Assembly (NCBI GenBank): GCA_036435485.1
Contig: CM071600.1
Span: 118,412,046-118,476,045 of the forward strand
Reading direction: 5' to 3'
From: Saposhnikovia divaricata
Taxonomy: Eukaryota > Streptophyta > Magnoliopsida > Apiales > Apiaceae
Length of the DNA stretch: 64,000 nt
Position numbers and translations under genes: made by a program. Positions within the stretch are counted from its first letter, which is position 1. Each line of letters starts with the position of its first letter. This document shows, in pieces, positions 1 to 10,839 of the stretch. The notes beneath the pieces were generated by a model. It saw only the letters and a program-made list of their open reading frames with translations, ran no database searches and was not told the origin of the DNA.

Positions 1-587
1 AGGATACGACGTAGGAGCTATATCAGGAGAAGAACTTGTTGTGGACTGTAGACGGACTAGTTTGGCTCTAGTACAAGGTTGGACTTTTGGGTATCAGTAG
101 AAATTTGTGTAATAGTTAAAGTTGGTTGTATTTATGTTTGTGGAGTGTTTGTATCTTTTAATTAAGGATTTAGTATTGTAATGTAATAACTTAGTAGTAG
201 TTGCTTGTTTCATACCACTACCTGTTAGAGATCCGGGTTAGTAGTGGGGTGTTGTATTATGATTTAATGTCTGGTTATCAGCTTGTATGTATTTAATTTT
301 GGTTGTGTGCCCCGATCTTGTTTTATGATCGGGAGGGCATAGTAGTATGGTTCACCTGATCGGTTAGGACAGGTTGAACAGGTGTTATGTTTCTTAAGTA
401 CTTGGTATTGCAGTTATTTTCTTTTATGAATTTGGTTGGTTCAAAATACAGGTGGATAGTCCATATTACGAATACTTCATGCCGAAATTTTTAAAAATTC
501 CCCTGTATCAAATTCTATTTTATTTAATTAAATCCAATAATTTATTATAAAAGTTTATTTTTAGTATTGGGAAGTCGGGACGTTACA
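1..587 (+). repeat. gypsy-1 5' LTR (3' portion only)
   Basis: Positions 1-587 match 8867-9453 base for base apart from substitutions at 54, 119, 274 and 555. The LTR ends in cgttaca at 587, just before the primer-binding site. A 7-bp inverted repeat (cccgatc 311-317, gatcggg 327-333) is kept in both copies and may form a stem-loop in the LTR transcript. Confidence 0.93.
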
Positions 588-1087
588 GGTTGGTATCAGA
601 GCTATCAGGTTTTGGTCACTGAAACAAGCCAGGATTAGGTATAGGTATAGGATAGGAGCGATAGGTGTAGGTTATCATTAGGATAGTAGGTAGTAGGTTT
701 AGGATATTCTTTTATCGCTTTAATAATTTCTTTACTCGCTATATCGTTATCGCAGATGGTAGATGATTGAGATTATCCTCGGTATTTATTTTTGTAGTAG
801 GATGGTTAACAGTGTACCTTGAACTCTGAAACTGTTGTGTTATATTAACTTTATTGGTACCATGACCTTTATTTTCTCGTTATCTGCACATCTTTTATTA
901 TATTTCTGAGTTGCCTAAATATCTCCTGTTAGAATTACTTGCTCGAGATAATATCTATGCTTCCTTGGTTCTTTACCCCGTTATAATTCTTGTGAACATA
1001 GGTAACTCAAATCCAGGATTCGAAAAACCTTATTTTTGTATATATTATCCTGTTTCTTAATAAGTTTCATGTTTTCTTATCAGAATC
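588..1087 (+). other. gypsy-1 untranslated leader with primer-binding site
   Basis: The tggtatcagagc stretch at 591-602 matches the complement of the 3' end of plant initiator tRNA-Met, the usual minus-strand primer for this class. The rest of the 500-bp leader up to the gag ATG is AT-rich and I see no ORF in it, unlike the leader of gypsy-2, which carries an extra 248-aa frame. Confidence 0.85.
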
Positions 1088-4000
1088 ATGCCTCTAAAGA
1101 AGAAAACACCTGCTACAAATCCTGAAAACCAGAACACTGGCAATCCAAATCCAGTTGACCCGACTATGACTCAAATTCTCCAACTTCTTCAACAACAGAC
1201 AGCCGCACTAGCTCAGCAACGACCCGCCCAACCAATTGTGACCTTTAAGGCTTTTCAAGCCGTACACCCTCCAGAGTTCAAAGGTACTGTCAACCCTATA
1301 GAAGCTAGGGCTTGGCTTAATGAAATGGAAAAAGCTTTTGCTTTGGTTAGGGTAGGAGAAGATCAGAAGACGGAATATGCTAGTTACTTCTTGAAAGCTG
1401 AAGCAAATTATTGGTGGGAGTCAACAAAACTGTTGCAAGGTGATGGAGTGATCACATGGCAGAGATTCACCGAGTTATTTCTCGAGAAGTATCTTCCAAG
1501 GTATATGCAAGATCAGCTGGAGATTCAGTTTTTAGAATTAAAACAAGAAAACATGAGCATGGCAGAATACGAGGCAAAATTCACAGAGTTAGCAAGGTTT
1601 GTTCCTGAGTATGTCAATACTGAGGCAAAGAAAGCTAAAAGATTTCAACAGGGTCTAAAGCCATGGATACGTAGTAAGGTGGCGGTGTTTCAGTTAGAGA
1701 ACTATGCAATGGTAGTGGAGAAGGCTATGATTGTTGAAGGTGAAAGTGAATTGTATCAGAAAGAGAAAGCAGGAAAGAAAAGGAAGATAGAAAGTACTGA
1801 GGGAAGTCAGAACCCAAAAGGCAATAATAATAATAACAAGTTCAAGCCAAGGAATGAGGGTCGGTTTGACAGGAATCGAGGTTTTCAGAAACCGAAGAAT
1901 GGAAACGGTGGTCAAGGTAAACGTCTTCAGAATACCAATCAGCAGCTTGCAATCAGACCAGCCTTACCTGAATGTACAACTTGTGGGAAGAAGCACTCGG
2001 GAGTTTGCCACAGACTAAGTATTACTTGTTTTAAATGCAACAAGAAGGGACATTACGCGGGAGAGTGCCCGACTTCAAAATCAGGGATAACATGCTACAA
2101 CTGCGGGAAAATTGGTCATATTGCTAAGGATTGCAAGGAGGCAGTTCAGTCAGGAAATGCTTTAAGGATAGCCGGACCCCCATCGGCAAATGCCCTGAGG
2201 ATAACTGGACCTCCATCTCAGACCCAGATGTCTCAACCTAGAGCCAGAACCTTTAACATGACTATGCAGGATGCTGTTCAAGAAATGGATGTTGTTGTAG
2301 GTACGCTTCCTGTGAATTCAATAGAGGCTAAAGTTTTAATTGACTCTGGAGCTACTAAGTCTTTCATTTCCAACAAGTTTCTTAGTAAATTGCAATGTGA
2401 AATTCGACCTTTAGAGCAAGCTTTAGTGATAGAGGTGGCAAACCAAGATAAAGTCCCTGTCAATCAAGTGTGTCCTCAGTGTAATATAGAGATAGGTGGT
2501 TACCTTTTCTATGCCAATTTGATACCCTTCGAGATGGGAGAATTCGATGTAATTTTAGGAATGGACTGGTTGGCTGATTATGATGCACAGATTGAGTGTA
2601 GAAAGAAACAGGTGAGATTAAAGGCGGAGGATGATAAGGAAGTGATATTTCAAGGACAAAGGCAGGTGAAGAAATTTCTGAGTATTATGCAAGCCAAGAG
2701 GTTACTTAGACAAGGTTGTGAAGCGTATTTAGCACACGTGACGGATGTAGAGAAGCATGCACCGAAGATAGAAGATATACCAATTGTTAACGAGTTCCCC
2801 GACGTTTTTCCAGAAGAATTACCCGGTTTACCTCCAGATCGAGAAGTGGAGTTTGCTATAGACCTAGTACCTGGAGCAGAACCCGTGTCCAAAGCACCAT
2901 ATAGGATGGCACCGGTGGAGATGAAAGAGTTAGCAACACAATTACAAGAACTTTTAGATAAGGGAGTCATAAGACCAAGTGTATCACCGTGGGGAGCTCC
3001 TGTGCTGTTTGTCAAGAAAAAGGATGGTAGTATGAGATTGTGTATCGATTATCGAGAACTCAACAAGCTGACCATCAAGAATAGATATCCCTTGCCTAGA
3101 ATCGATGATTTGTTTGATCAACTTAAGGGAACAGCTTATTTCTCGAAGATTGATTTAAGATCGGGCTATCATCAATTAAAGATCAAACCTGAAGACATTC
3201 CAAAGACGGCATTTCGCACAAGGTATGGACATTACGAATTCTTAGTGATGCCATTTGGATTAACCAATGCTCCAGCAGCATTTATGGATCTTATGAACAG
3301 AGTCTTTAGGAAGCATCTGGATAAATTTGTGATAGTTTTTATTGATGATATCTTGATATATTCCAAGACCCGGGAAGAACATGCAGAACATTTAAGAATT
3401 GCGTTAGAAATATTGAGAGCAGAGAAGTTGTATGCCAAGTTTTCAAAATGTGAGTTTTGGTTGGAAGAGGTGCAGTTTCTAGGCCATATAATCAGTAGTG
3501 AAGGAATTAGAGTTGACCCTATAAAGATAGAAGCTGTGGTGAATTGGAGCAGACCGAGAACGCCCACCGAAGTGAGGAGTTTCTTGGGATTGGCTGGTTA
3601 TTATAGGAGGTTTGTTCAAGATTTTTCTAAGATCGCCTCACCATTAACCAGGTTGACTAGGAAAAATGAGAAGTTCATATGGAATGAGAAGTGTGAAGAC
3701 AGTTTCCAAGAATTAAAGAAAAGATTAGTAACAGCACCAGTGTTAGTCTTACCAGACAGTCAAGGAAACTTTGTGATCTACAGTGATGCTTCATACAAGG
3801 GATTAGGGTGTGTATTAATGCAACATGGAAAGGTGATTGCGTATGCTTCTCGACAATTAAAGCCTCATGAACAGAAGTACCCGACTCACGATTTGGAGTT
3901 AGCAGCAATTGTATTCGCACTAAAGATTTGGAGACACTACCTATATGGTGAAAAATGTGAGATTTACACGGACCACAAAAGTCTAAAGTATATCTTCACT

Positions 4001-5659
4001 CAACGAGAGCTTAACATGAGACAAAGGCGATGGTTAGAGTTGATTAAGGATTATGACTGCACAATTAATTATCACCCAGGGAGAGCGAATGTAGTGGCTG
4101 ACGCATTAAGTAGAAAGGAAAGACTGAACATGTTTACCATCTCAAAGGAATTGTTCAAGGAGTTTGAAAAGTTGAGATTAGAAGTCCAGATCTCGGAGCC
4201 TACCAGTGGTAAGTGTTATACCATGACCTTTCAACCCGAGTTACTTGAAAAGATACGAAGATGTCAGGAGGCAATCATGAATCAAGATATGAATACATTG
4301 ACAGGTGAAGAGATTTGCACTCAGAAGGATGATAGGGGTATCTTAAGATTTTCTTCGAGGATTTGGATTCCCAATGTGCCAGAATTAAAGAATGAGATTT
4401 TGCGGGATGCTCACAGTTCAAGATATTCAATTCATCCGGGGAGTACGAAGATGTACCAAGACCTGAAGGAACATTTCTGGTGGCCTGATATGAAAAGAGA
4501 GATTGCAGAGTGGGTTAGTAAGTGTTACGCATGTCAAAGAGTCAAAGCTGAACATCAAAAGCCTAGTGGACTATTACAGCCATTAGATATTCCTGAGTGG
4601 AAATGGGAGCATTTAGCTATGGACTTCGTTGTGGGACTACCGAGAACAAAGGCTAATCATGATGCGATTTGGGTAATCATAGACCGTTTGACTAAATCTA
4701 CCCATTTTCTTCCAATCAACGAAAGATTCTCACTAGATAAGTTGGTACAGCTGTATTTGAAGGAAGTGGTTATGCGTCACGGTGTGCCAGTAACTATTGT
4801 ATCTGATCGAGATCCACGTTTCAACTCCAGATTTTGGAAACAATTTCAAGAATGCTTGGGAACTGAGCTTAAGATGAGTACAGCCTATCATCCGCAGACG
4901 GACGGACAGAGTGAACGAACCATTCAAACTATTGAAGATATGCTACGAACGTGTGCATTGGATTTTAAAGGAAGTTGGGACGAGCACCTACCTTTGGTAG
5001 AATTCTCTTACAACAACAGCTATCATGCTAGTATTGGGATGCCGCCATACGAAGCTTTATATGGAAGGAAATGTAGATCTCCTGTATATTGGGATGAGGT
5101 TGGTGAGCGTAAGGTGTTAGGATCAGAACTAGTGCAACAAACGAAGGAAAAGGTCGAAATCATTCAGAAAAGGTTGATAGCCGCTCAAAACAGACAAAAG
5201 AAATATGCAGATCAAGATAGGAAAGATCTGAATTTCGAGGAAGGAGATAAAGTGTTGTTGAAAGTCTCACCTTGGAAAGGAGTTACGAGGTTTGGCAAGA
5301 AAGGAAAGCTCAGTACGAGATACGTAGGACCTTTTGAGATCTTAAGACGGGTTGGAAAAGTTGCGTATGAGTTAGCCCTACCGCCACATATGAGTCATAT
5401 CCACAATGTCTTCCATGTGTCAATGCTTAAGAAATATCATCCAGATTTGAGTCATGTGATCGAGTACGAGCCTATTGAGTTACAGCCGGATCTGTCGTAT
5501 ATAGAACAGCCTGTAGCAATTCAGGACAGAATGGATAGGAAACTAAGGAATAAGACAGTTAAGTTGGTAAAGGTTTTGTGGAGGAACCCAAGAGTTGAAG
5601 AATCAACTTGGGAACTTGAGAGCGAGATGCTAGAGAACTATCCTCATTTATTTACTTAG
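1088..5659 (+). CDS. Ty3/gypsy gag-pol polyprotein (chromovirus, intact)
   Basis: A 1523-aa polyprotein that would form the particle and copy and integrate the element. In order: retrotransposon gag domain (about residues 60-210); a cysteine cluster at about 296-306; two CCHC zinc knuckles starting near C314 and C336; aspartic protease with DSGATKSF at about 419; reverse transcriptase with FIDDIL (D753, D754); RNase H with YSDAS near 900; integrase HHCC zinc domain (about 1109-1155); integrase core with D1179, D1240 and E1276, the D-E spacing giving a DD35E triad; and a chromodomain-like tail ending in a YPHLF motif. There is no internal stop or frameshift, so it is a candidate for an active element. 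The ATG at 1088 is the first in frame after the leader and precedes a basic N-terminus typical of gag. The frame ends 28 nt before the polypurine tract. Confidence 0.95.
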   Translation: MPLKKKTPATNPENQNTGNPNPVDPTMTQILQLLQQQTAALAQQRPAQPIVTFKAFQAVHPPEFKGTVNPIEARAWLNEMEKAFALVRVGEDQKTEYASYFLKAEANYWWESTKLLQGDGVITWQRFTELFLEKYLPRYMQDQLEIQFLELKQENMSMAEYEAKFTELARFVPEYVNTEAKKAKRFQQGLKPWIRSKVAVFQLENYAMVVEKAMIVEGESELYQKEKAGKKRKIESTEGSQNPKGNNNNNKFKPRNEGRFDRNRGFQKPKNGNGGQGKRLQNTNQQLAIRPALPECTTCGKKHSGVCHRLSITCFKCNKKGHYAGECPTSKSGITCYNCGKIGHIAKDCKEAVQSGNALRIAGPPSANALRITGPPSQTQMSQPRARTFNMTMQDAVQEMDVVVGTLPVNSIEAKVLIDSGATKSFISNKFLSKLQCEIRPLEQALVIEVANQDKVPVNQVCPQCNIEIGGYLFYANLIPFEMGEFDVILGMDWLADYDAQIECRKKQVRLKAEDDKEVIFQGQRQVKKFLSIMQAKRLLRQGCEAYLAHVTDVEKHAPKIEDIPIVNEFPDVFPEELPGLPPDREVEFAIDLVPGAEPVSKAPYRMAPVEMKELATQLQELLDKGVIRPSVSPWGAPVLFVKKKDGSMRLCIDYRELNKLTIKNRYPLPRIDDLFDQLKGTAYFSKIDLRSGYHQLKIKPEDIPKTAFRTRYGHYEFLVMPFGLTNAPAAFMDLMNRVFRKHLDKFVIVFIDDILIYSKTREEHAEHLRIALEILRAEKLYAKFSKCEFWLEEVQFLGHIISSEGIRVDPIKIEAVVNWSRPRTPTEVRSFLGLAGYYRRFVQDFSKIASPLTRLTRKNEKFIWNEKCEDSFQELKKRLVTAPVLVLPDSQGNFVIYSDASYKGLGCVLMQHGKVIAYASRQLKPHEQKYPTHDLELAAIVFALKIWRHYLYGEKCEIYTDHKSLKYIFTQRELNMRQRRWLELIKDYDCTINYHPGRANVVADALSRKERLNMFTISKELFKEFEKLRLEVQISEPTSGKCYTMTFQPELLEKIRRCQEAIMNQDMNTLTGEEICTQKDDRGILRFSSRIWIPNVPELKNEILRDAHSSRYSIHPGSTKMYQDLKEHFWWPDMKREIAEWVSKCYACQRVKAEHQKPSGLLQPLDIPEWKWEHLAMDFVVGLPRTKANHDAIWVIIDRLTKSTHFLPINERFSLDKLVQLYLKEVVMRHGVPVTIVSDRDPRFNSRFWKQFQECLGTELKMSTAYHPQTDGQSERTIQTIEDMLRTCALDFKGSWDEHLPLVEFSYNNSYHASIGMPPYEALYGRKCRSPVYWDEVGERKVLGSELVQQTKEKVEIIQKRLIAAQNRQKKYADQDRKDLNFEEGDKVLLKVSPWKGVTRFGKKGKLSTRYVGPFEILRRVGKVAYELALPPHMSHIHNVFHVSMLKKYHPDLSHVIEYEPIELQPDLSYIEQPVAIQDRMDRKLRNKTVKLVKVLWRNPRVEESTWELESEMLENYPHLFT

Positions 5660-5686
5660 GTGAGATTCTGGGGACAGAATCCTTTT

Positions 5687-5699
5687 AAGGGGGGGAGGA
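5687..5699 (+). other. gypsy-1 polypurine tract
   Basis: A purine run directly abutting the 3' LTR. It would prime plus-strand DNA synthesis. Its position, 28 nt after the gag-pol stop, is normal for this class. Confidence 0.85.
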
Positions 5700-8600
5700 T
5701 ATAACGCCTTAGAAATTTCTGTGATATTTATAATTATTTATTTATTATTAAATGTGAATTATGTGACGTGATTATTTTTGAGGAAGTGAAATATGTATGA
5801 TTTCGTTTTGCGGGTTTATTTGATGATTTATATGTGTCAGATAAGTCTACGTATTCTTTTTATTTTATTTTGGGGATTAAATTCTATTTGAATCATGTTT
5901 TACTTATCTTCTGAGAATTTTATAAAATCACCGGGATTAGTAAAAATTAAGAAACCTTTTTGCATTATTAACTTTATTAGTTTATTTGAATTTTAAAAAG
6001 AGTAGGTGGATTTATTTTGATTTTTAAGGATTTTAAAATGATTTTATGAATTTATTTGGGTCTTATTGGTTTAATCTTGTAAAATTGATATTAAATTCGT
6101 TTTTGACCCCAAAAATATTTTAAAAATATAGGAAGATAGAAATTTTTATCTTCTACATTTTAAAAATTTATTTGGGATTTTGGGTAAAAATTATTTATTT
6201 TATCTTCAATTTCTAAAGTGATTTTCAGCTCAAAATTTTATTTAAAGTAAAAGTAATATTCCACTTTCCCCAAAATTCAACTCTTAAATCCCTAAATTGA
6301 TAGTTTTATTCCCCAATTGAGTTCATAAGTCGGTGTCTCTCGTAATCTCTCGAACTCTCCAGCAAAAATCTCTCCCACTCTCTCTCGAGATTATCTCTCT
6401 CTCCACCCTCTCCACCCTCTTCGCTCTCAATCTCTCAACCCAACACTCCCTCTCGAAGTCTCTTCCCCCGTGAGTCTCTCTCTTTACCGACCTTATCTGT
6501 CAATTAAACTGATCCCCTCCCCAGTTGATTCGGTTTTTTTTAGCAAATCATCTCTCCTCTGTTCAATATATATAAATATATACGTGTGTGTGCACTGCCT
6601 GTGTTCCCTTGTTGTCTTGCGGCGTGTATGGCTGTTCGTTTGTGGCTGTGTGGTGTCGATGTTGAGTACTTCGGGCGTGTGTAATTCGTGCGTGTGTGTT
6701 GTGCGTGAACAGGTGTGTGTGTGTTAGTGTATAGCGCTGTATGTGTCTCGAATTGTTTCACTGCTTGTTGCTGTTGTGGCTTGAAATGTTGTGGTAATTT
6801 GGAGTTTGGTGATTCGGGTGTCGAAGCATCCCCACGGGAGCTCCACCGTGAGTCCCCTCCTGTTCTGCGATAATGAATTCTTTGGGTCGTGGCTTGGTTT
6901 TGTGAATCTGGATATTAATTGTTTAATAGCTGAAATTTTTGGTTAATACAATGATGTAAATGTGTTAAATTGTTCGTTTAATTTCGTGCGAAGTTTCGTG
7001 TTTGGAAGCCCTTGTGGGTACCCCGAAATTTTGCCCCACCGACAATGATTTTATTTGAGTCGGTGGAATCGGCAATGATGATTTCCTGAGCCAAGTATTA
7101 TTTCATCAATTATATAATATTTTTCAATTCGTGTTTTAATTTACGAATTGTATATCCGGTTTTTGAATTAATCCAGATTTGTAATACTTTTAACTTAAAT
7201 TGTTTGCTATTGGTTCCGGTTATATAAATAGTACAAATATGGTTGTTAAAGCTTGTTTGGGTCGGTTGTATTCCGACGGGTAGTACAGTATTCAAAGGAG
7301 ATGCTGTCGAATTTTCTAATAATTATTGATTCCCTAAAATTCTAATTATATACTCTCGAGTATATATATGTATATATACTTCTAATTTGGAGTGGTATTT
7401 GATTTATATTTTATTTAAGTGATTTTCTGCTAAATGTTTATCGATTGCCATTATATGTGTGTCAGTGGGCTATGGTTGATATTATTATTAAAGTCAATAA
7501 AAAATTAAGGATTATCGCAAGGGTAGATTAAGATTAGACATTTGTAGAGGAACGTCGAATATTGCATAGAATTCTGAAATAGTGTTTTTATATGTGTAGC
7601 TTCGAAGGACGAAGACTTAAAGGATAAAGGAAAAACAAAGGTGGAAGGTTTTTGAACTAGGTGACTAGCGTGGAAATACTTGGTTAAGGCAAGTAACTCG
7701 AACCTTGTATCGAAGTTCAGATTCTTTCAATTATCCACTGATTGTTGCTTAAATTCTTATAACTTACTATTTGTTTCTGTCAAGTTAATTGTAGAACCCC
7801 TTGTCCTATATTGTTAATCCTTATAAACTATTGCTTAAACCAGTTAATTGTCGAACCTCTGGTACTATACTGTTAAATCATATTAACTATTGCTTAATCC
7901 TTAATACCTTTTAGTTTACCCTTATAGACTGCTGTTTAAACTATTGTACTTCCTTGCTTATTTTAATTCTCGTTGAACTGTAAACCTTGTTTTATGACAT
8001 ACCTTTTGTACTAGCTTGAACCCTATTTCATATCTATTTCCTTAATCCACACTAGCCTAATTATACCTTGCAACCCTTGAATTAAACTCTAAATCCCTAA
8101 CCTTTGTTATGTTCTTAATTAATCATTGACCCTTATTGCTTATATTCCTATTTTCCCCTTAGCCATACCATATTCGATACCACCTTGTATTATGCCTCTA
8201 AAATGACAAGAGCTTGATAAACCTTTATTTTTAAATACTTGTGAATCACACTTGAACCCTACCTTGCGAACCTTATACAATTAAATTGGATTGCTTTACT
8301 TTTAGTCACTTATTCTTGAAATTAAACAGAATAATCCCCTGCTCTGAATTATTGCATAAGAATTCCATTCATCGAAACTTGCTTTACTTTATGGACATTT
8401 AATTAATTATTTTAAATTAGCGTAAGAGGCTAGGGTGGTCCTAGTCCAGTTCTTTAATTTGGCGTAAGAGGCTAGGGTGGTCCTAGTCCAGCAATAGAGG
8501 CCAATGTGTTGCCTAATTGGGAACCCAATTTTCAAAGTCCAGAGGGACCTAGTGTCCGGTATGGGGACATTACGTGGCTGATCACCCGTATTGTCCGATT

Positions 8601-9453
8601 TTAATAAAATGCTTAATTTAATTAAAATGTTTTAAAGGTGGGAAATTTGATATAAAAAGAGAAATTCATTTCTCTCTCTCTCTCTCTCTCCCTATTTTTG
8701 GAATGAATTACAAATTTCCAAAATTCGTAAAAACTCAGAGAATGACTCTTATATCGTTGTATCCGTACTCTTGTGGTTGATTTTTATTTTGGCGTCTATA
8801 TTGTTACTTGCTGAGCATTTGGCTCACTTATTGTTGTTTATAACCCTTTTTCAGTTAAGGAAGAAAAGGATACGACGTAGGAGCTATATCAGGAGAAGAA
8901 CTTGTTGTGGACTGTAGACAGACTAGTTTGGCTCTAGTACAAGGTTGGACTTTTGGGTATCAGTAGAAATTTGTGTAATAGTTATAGTTGGTTGTATTTA
9001 TGTTTGTGGAGTGTTTGTATCTTTTAATTAAGGATTTAGTATTGTAATGTAATAACTTAGTAGTAGTTGCTTGTTTCATACCACTACCTGTTAGAGATCC
9101 GGGTTAGTAGTGGGGTGTTGTATTATGATTTAATGTCTGATTATCAGCTTGTATGTATTTAATTTTGGTTGTGTGCCCCGATCTTGTTTTATGATCGGGA
9201 GGGCATAGTAGTATGGTTCACCTGATCGGTTAGGACAGGTTGAACAGGTGTTATGTTTCTTAAGTACTTGGTATTGCAGTTATTTTCTTTTATGAATTTG
9301 GTTGGTTCAAAATACAGGTGGATAGTCCATATTACGAATACTTCATGCCGAAATTTTTAAAAATTCCCCTGTATCAAATTCTATTTTATTTAATTAAATC
9401 CAATAATTTATTATAAAAGTATATTTTTAGTATTGGGAAGTCGGGACGTTACA
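5700..9453 (+). repeat. gypsy-1 3' LTR (3754 bp)
   Basis: Begins tataacg after the polypurine tract and ends cgttaca at 9453. The ends are inverted repeats apart from one mismatch: TG has become TA, consistent with a C-to-T change on the other strand. It contains a CT-rich block at about 6340-6480, a tatataaatatata stretch near 6567-6580 that could be a TATA box (weak), a (TC)n run at 8671-8691 and a 42-bp tandem duplication at 8421-8491. Short open frames inside show no protein-like composition and I do not call them genes. Confidence 0.9.
8421..8491 (+). repeat. 42-bp period duplication inside gypsy-1 LTR
   Basis: A 29-nt unit beginning cgtaagaggctagggtgg occurs at 8421-8449 and again, identical, at 8463-8491, giving a 42-bp period. 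It lies about 960 bp before the LTR end. Function unknown; possibly regulatory. Confidence 0.8.
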
Positions 9454-9514
9454 CCTTGAGCTGTTAGGCAGCTAATAATTTTAATTCCTCGGCTTTCACC
9501 TACTATTTTTGATT

Positions 9515-9670
9515 ATTGATTCGAAAACATTCGTGTAGATTCGTAAGTATCTGTATTGATTTTTGCAATGAAATTTTATCATATGTGTGTAATATACATA
9601 TGACATTTTTGCTTAGTATCTGTATTGATTCGAAGAGATTCGTGTAGATTCGTAAGTATCTGTATTGAAT
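9515..9670 (-). repeat. Cluster of short words (reverse of AATCTATACGAATCT)
   Basis: Two near-copies of a segment containing gattcgtgtagattcgtaag followed by tatctgtattgat sit at about 9530 and 9640. They are built from the same short gattcg/cgaatc word that recurs in the other orientation at 10985-13385 and 17368-17506. Such word clusters are typical of transposon subterminal regions; the parent element is not identified. Confidence 0.45.
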
Positions 9671-9724
9671 TTTCAACTTATTTGCATTTTCATTATTTTG
9701 CATTCTTATTTTGTTGGAATATAG

Positions 9725-10259
9725 GTACTTCTCACGAGCAAGTAGAGATAGAAATTTTGGTATCTTCTACAGAATCTACTCATTTTCCTCATCCATGCCA
9801 AAGGAGAAAATATCTTGTAAAAGTAGATGGTAACTTCACAAAATCTGAAAAGCTTTATAATGTCTTTTCCAGTTGTTGTACTACATGTTTTAATTGTATT
9901 CTAATGTTTTCATATATGAATCAGGAACCGTTTCAAGTCTTCGCAAAAAATATGGAATATGTAGTGAGCAAAGATTGAAACAAAAACATATGCCTGCTGA
10001 TCATATCTATATTGAAAGTGATGATAGTAATAGCACCAAAAATCAAAATGAAGCTAAAATTCTACCGCAAGTAGAGAAAAGTTTGTCATGCATTGTCCTT
10101 AGTGACAGTGACTTTGAAACTCCTAGGCAGCTACGAGAAAAGAAAACCTGTGTTGCTGGTAAGAGGAAAAAAACAACAAAATCAGCATCAATCACCTCCC
10201 ACAAAAAGAGAAGAACTGAAACCACATCAGTAGTAAGAGGCAATTATTCAATAAGGTAA
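9725..10259 (+). pseudogene. Two-exon 3' end of an unidentified nuclear-type gene
   Basis: Exon-like segment 9725-9829 follows an atag acceptor. A 95-bp interval (9830-9924) starts with gt and ends with tcag, and the frame continues in 9925-10256 with a stop at 10257-10259. Joining at these sites keeps one open frame of about 146 codons. The visible product has a Lys/Arg-rich stretch near the C-terminus that looks like a nuclear localisation signal (KRKK...KKRR). It also has two acidic hydrophobic motifs, IYIESDDSN and CIVLSDSDFE; the second resembles a SUMO-interaction motif. I do not recognise the family. No start codon or upstream exon is visible, and gypsy-1 ends only 270 bp upstream, so it may be cut by that insertion or carried by a transposon. 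Some short-word repeats lie just upstream (9515-9670). Confidence 0.5.
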
Positions 10260-10565
10260 TAAGAAACAGTTCATATATATAGTAAAAGTATACATGTGGA
10301 AGTTGTGTATAAGTTGTAGTATTAAGGTGTTGGTTCTTTTTGTATTGTAACATTTGGATCATGATTATCAGACCTGTTACAATTTTCTTTGCACCCTCAC
10401 TTTAGATACATTCCTCGCTTCTCAACATATAGATATAGATGTTAAAGAAAAGTACCGGAATGTTAGATATATAGCTTATTTTCCATAGTTGAATTGAGAT
10501 GCACCATTATCGGGATCTGCACTAAAATTGCAGTGGCATTTTCATTTAATGGTTTAAATTTTAGT

Positions 10566-10839
10566 TTAAATTCGTATAGCCTTTTGAAGAGCTTTTCGAG
10601 CTTTTGTCGGCTCGTTGAGCTTGGCTTTAGACTCGAAAAGTTCTCCTTTTAGCGTGGACACTTCCTTTTGCCACTACAAAATGCAATTTGAAACAAAACG
10701 ATCAGCAGACACAGAATTATAATATGTAATTGCACAACAAAAAAAAACAAACAGAAGAAGAAATCACACAAAGTGTTTGTGTGTGTACCTGTAGACAACA
10801 TGAGTTAACAGGAGGGTGTTTCACCACAGTCTCCGACAT
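10566..10839 (-). CDS. Small two-exon gene or gene piece (52 aa), unidentified
   Basis: On the minus strand an ATG at 10837-10839 opens a 17-codon exon (10789-10839) that ends in cag before a gtacac donor. After a 115-bp interval (10674-10788) with a T-rich 3' end and a tttgtag acceptor, the frame continues in phase at 10673 and ends with taa at 10566-10568. The predicted product is 52 aa, beginning MSETVV and ending in a charged, helix-prone tail (KEVSTLKGELFESKAKL) with coiled-coil character. It converges on the plus-strand fragment at 9725-10259. It could be a complete short gene, a gene truncated by transposition, or part of a captured segment. No domain is recognised and expression is unknown; support rests on matched splice sites and preserved phase. 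Confidence 0.45.

Larger units (their letters stand above)
1..9453 (+). mobile_element. gypsy-1: Tekay/Del-like chromovirus, nearly complete
   Basis: Ty3/gypsy LTR retrotransposon. In order it shows the 3' part of the 5' LTR, a tRNA-Met-type primer site, an uninterrupted gag-pol frame with a chromodomain-like C-terminus, a polypurine tract and a complete 3' LTR. The long LTR (3754 bp) and the C-terminal chromodomain-like tail point to the Tekay/Del lineage; the lineage name is from family knowledge. The two LTR copies align without gaps over 587 bases with 4 substitutions counted by eye, so the insertion is recent. The left end lies outside the window, so the target-site duplication cannot be checked; the first five bases after the right end are ccttg. 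Confidence 0.9.

Noticed and set aside
591..602. tRNA gene
   Set aside because: Only the 12-nt primer-site match to tRNA-Met is present, not a full cloverleaf; the same applies at 44668 and 61757.
6470..6727. 85-aa plus-strand and 73-aa minus-strand frames in the gypsy-1 LTR
   Set aside because: They fall in CT/GT-rich low-complexity sequence; both strands are open by composition.
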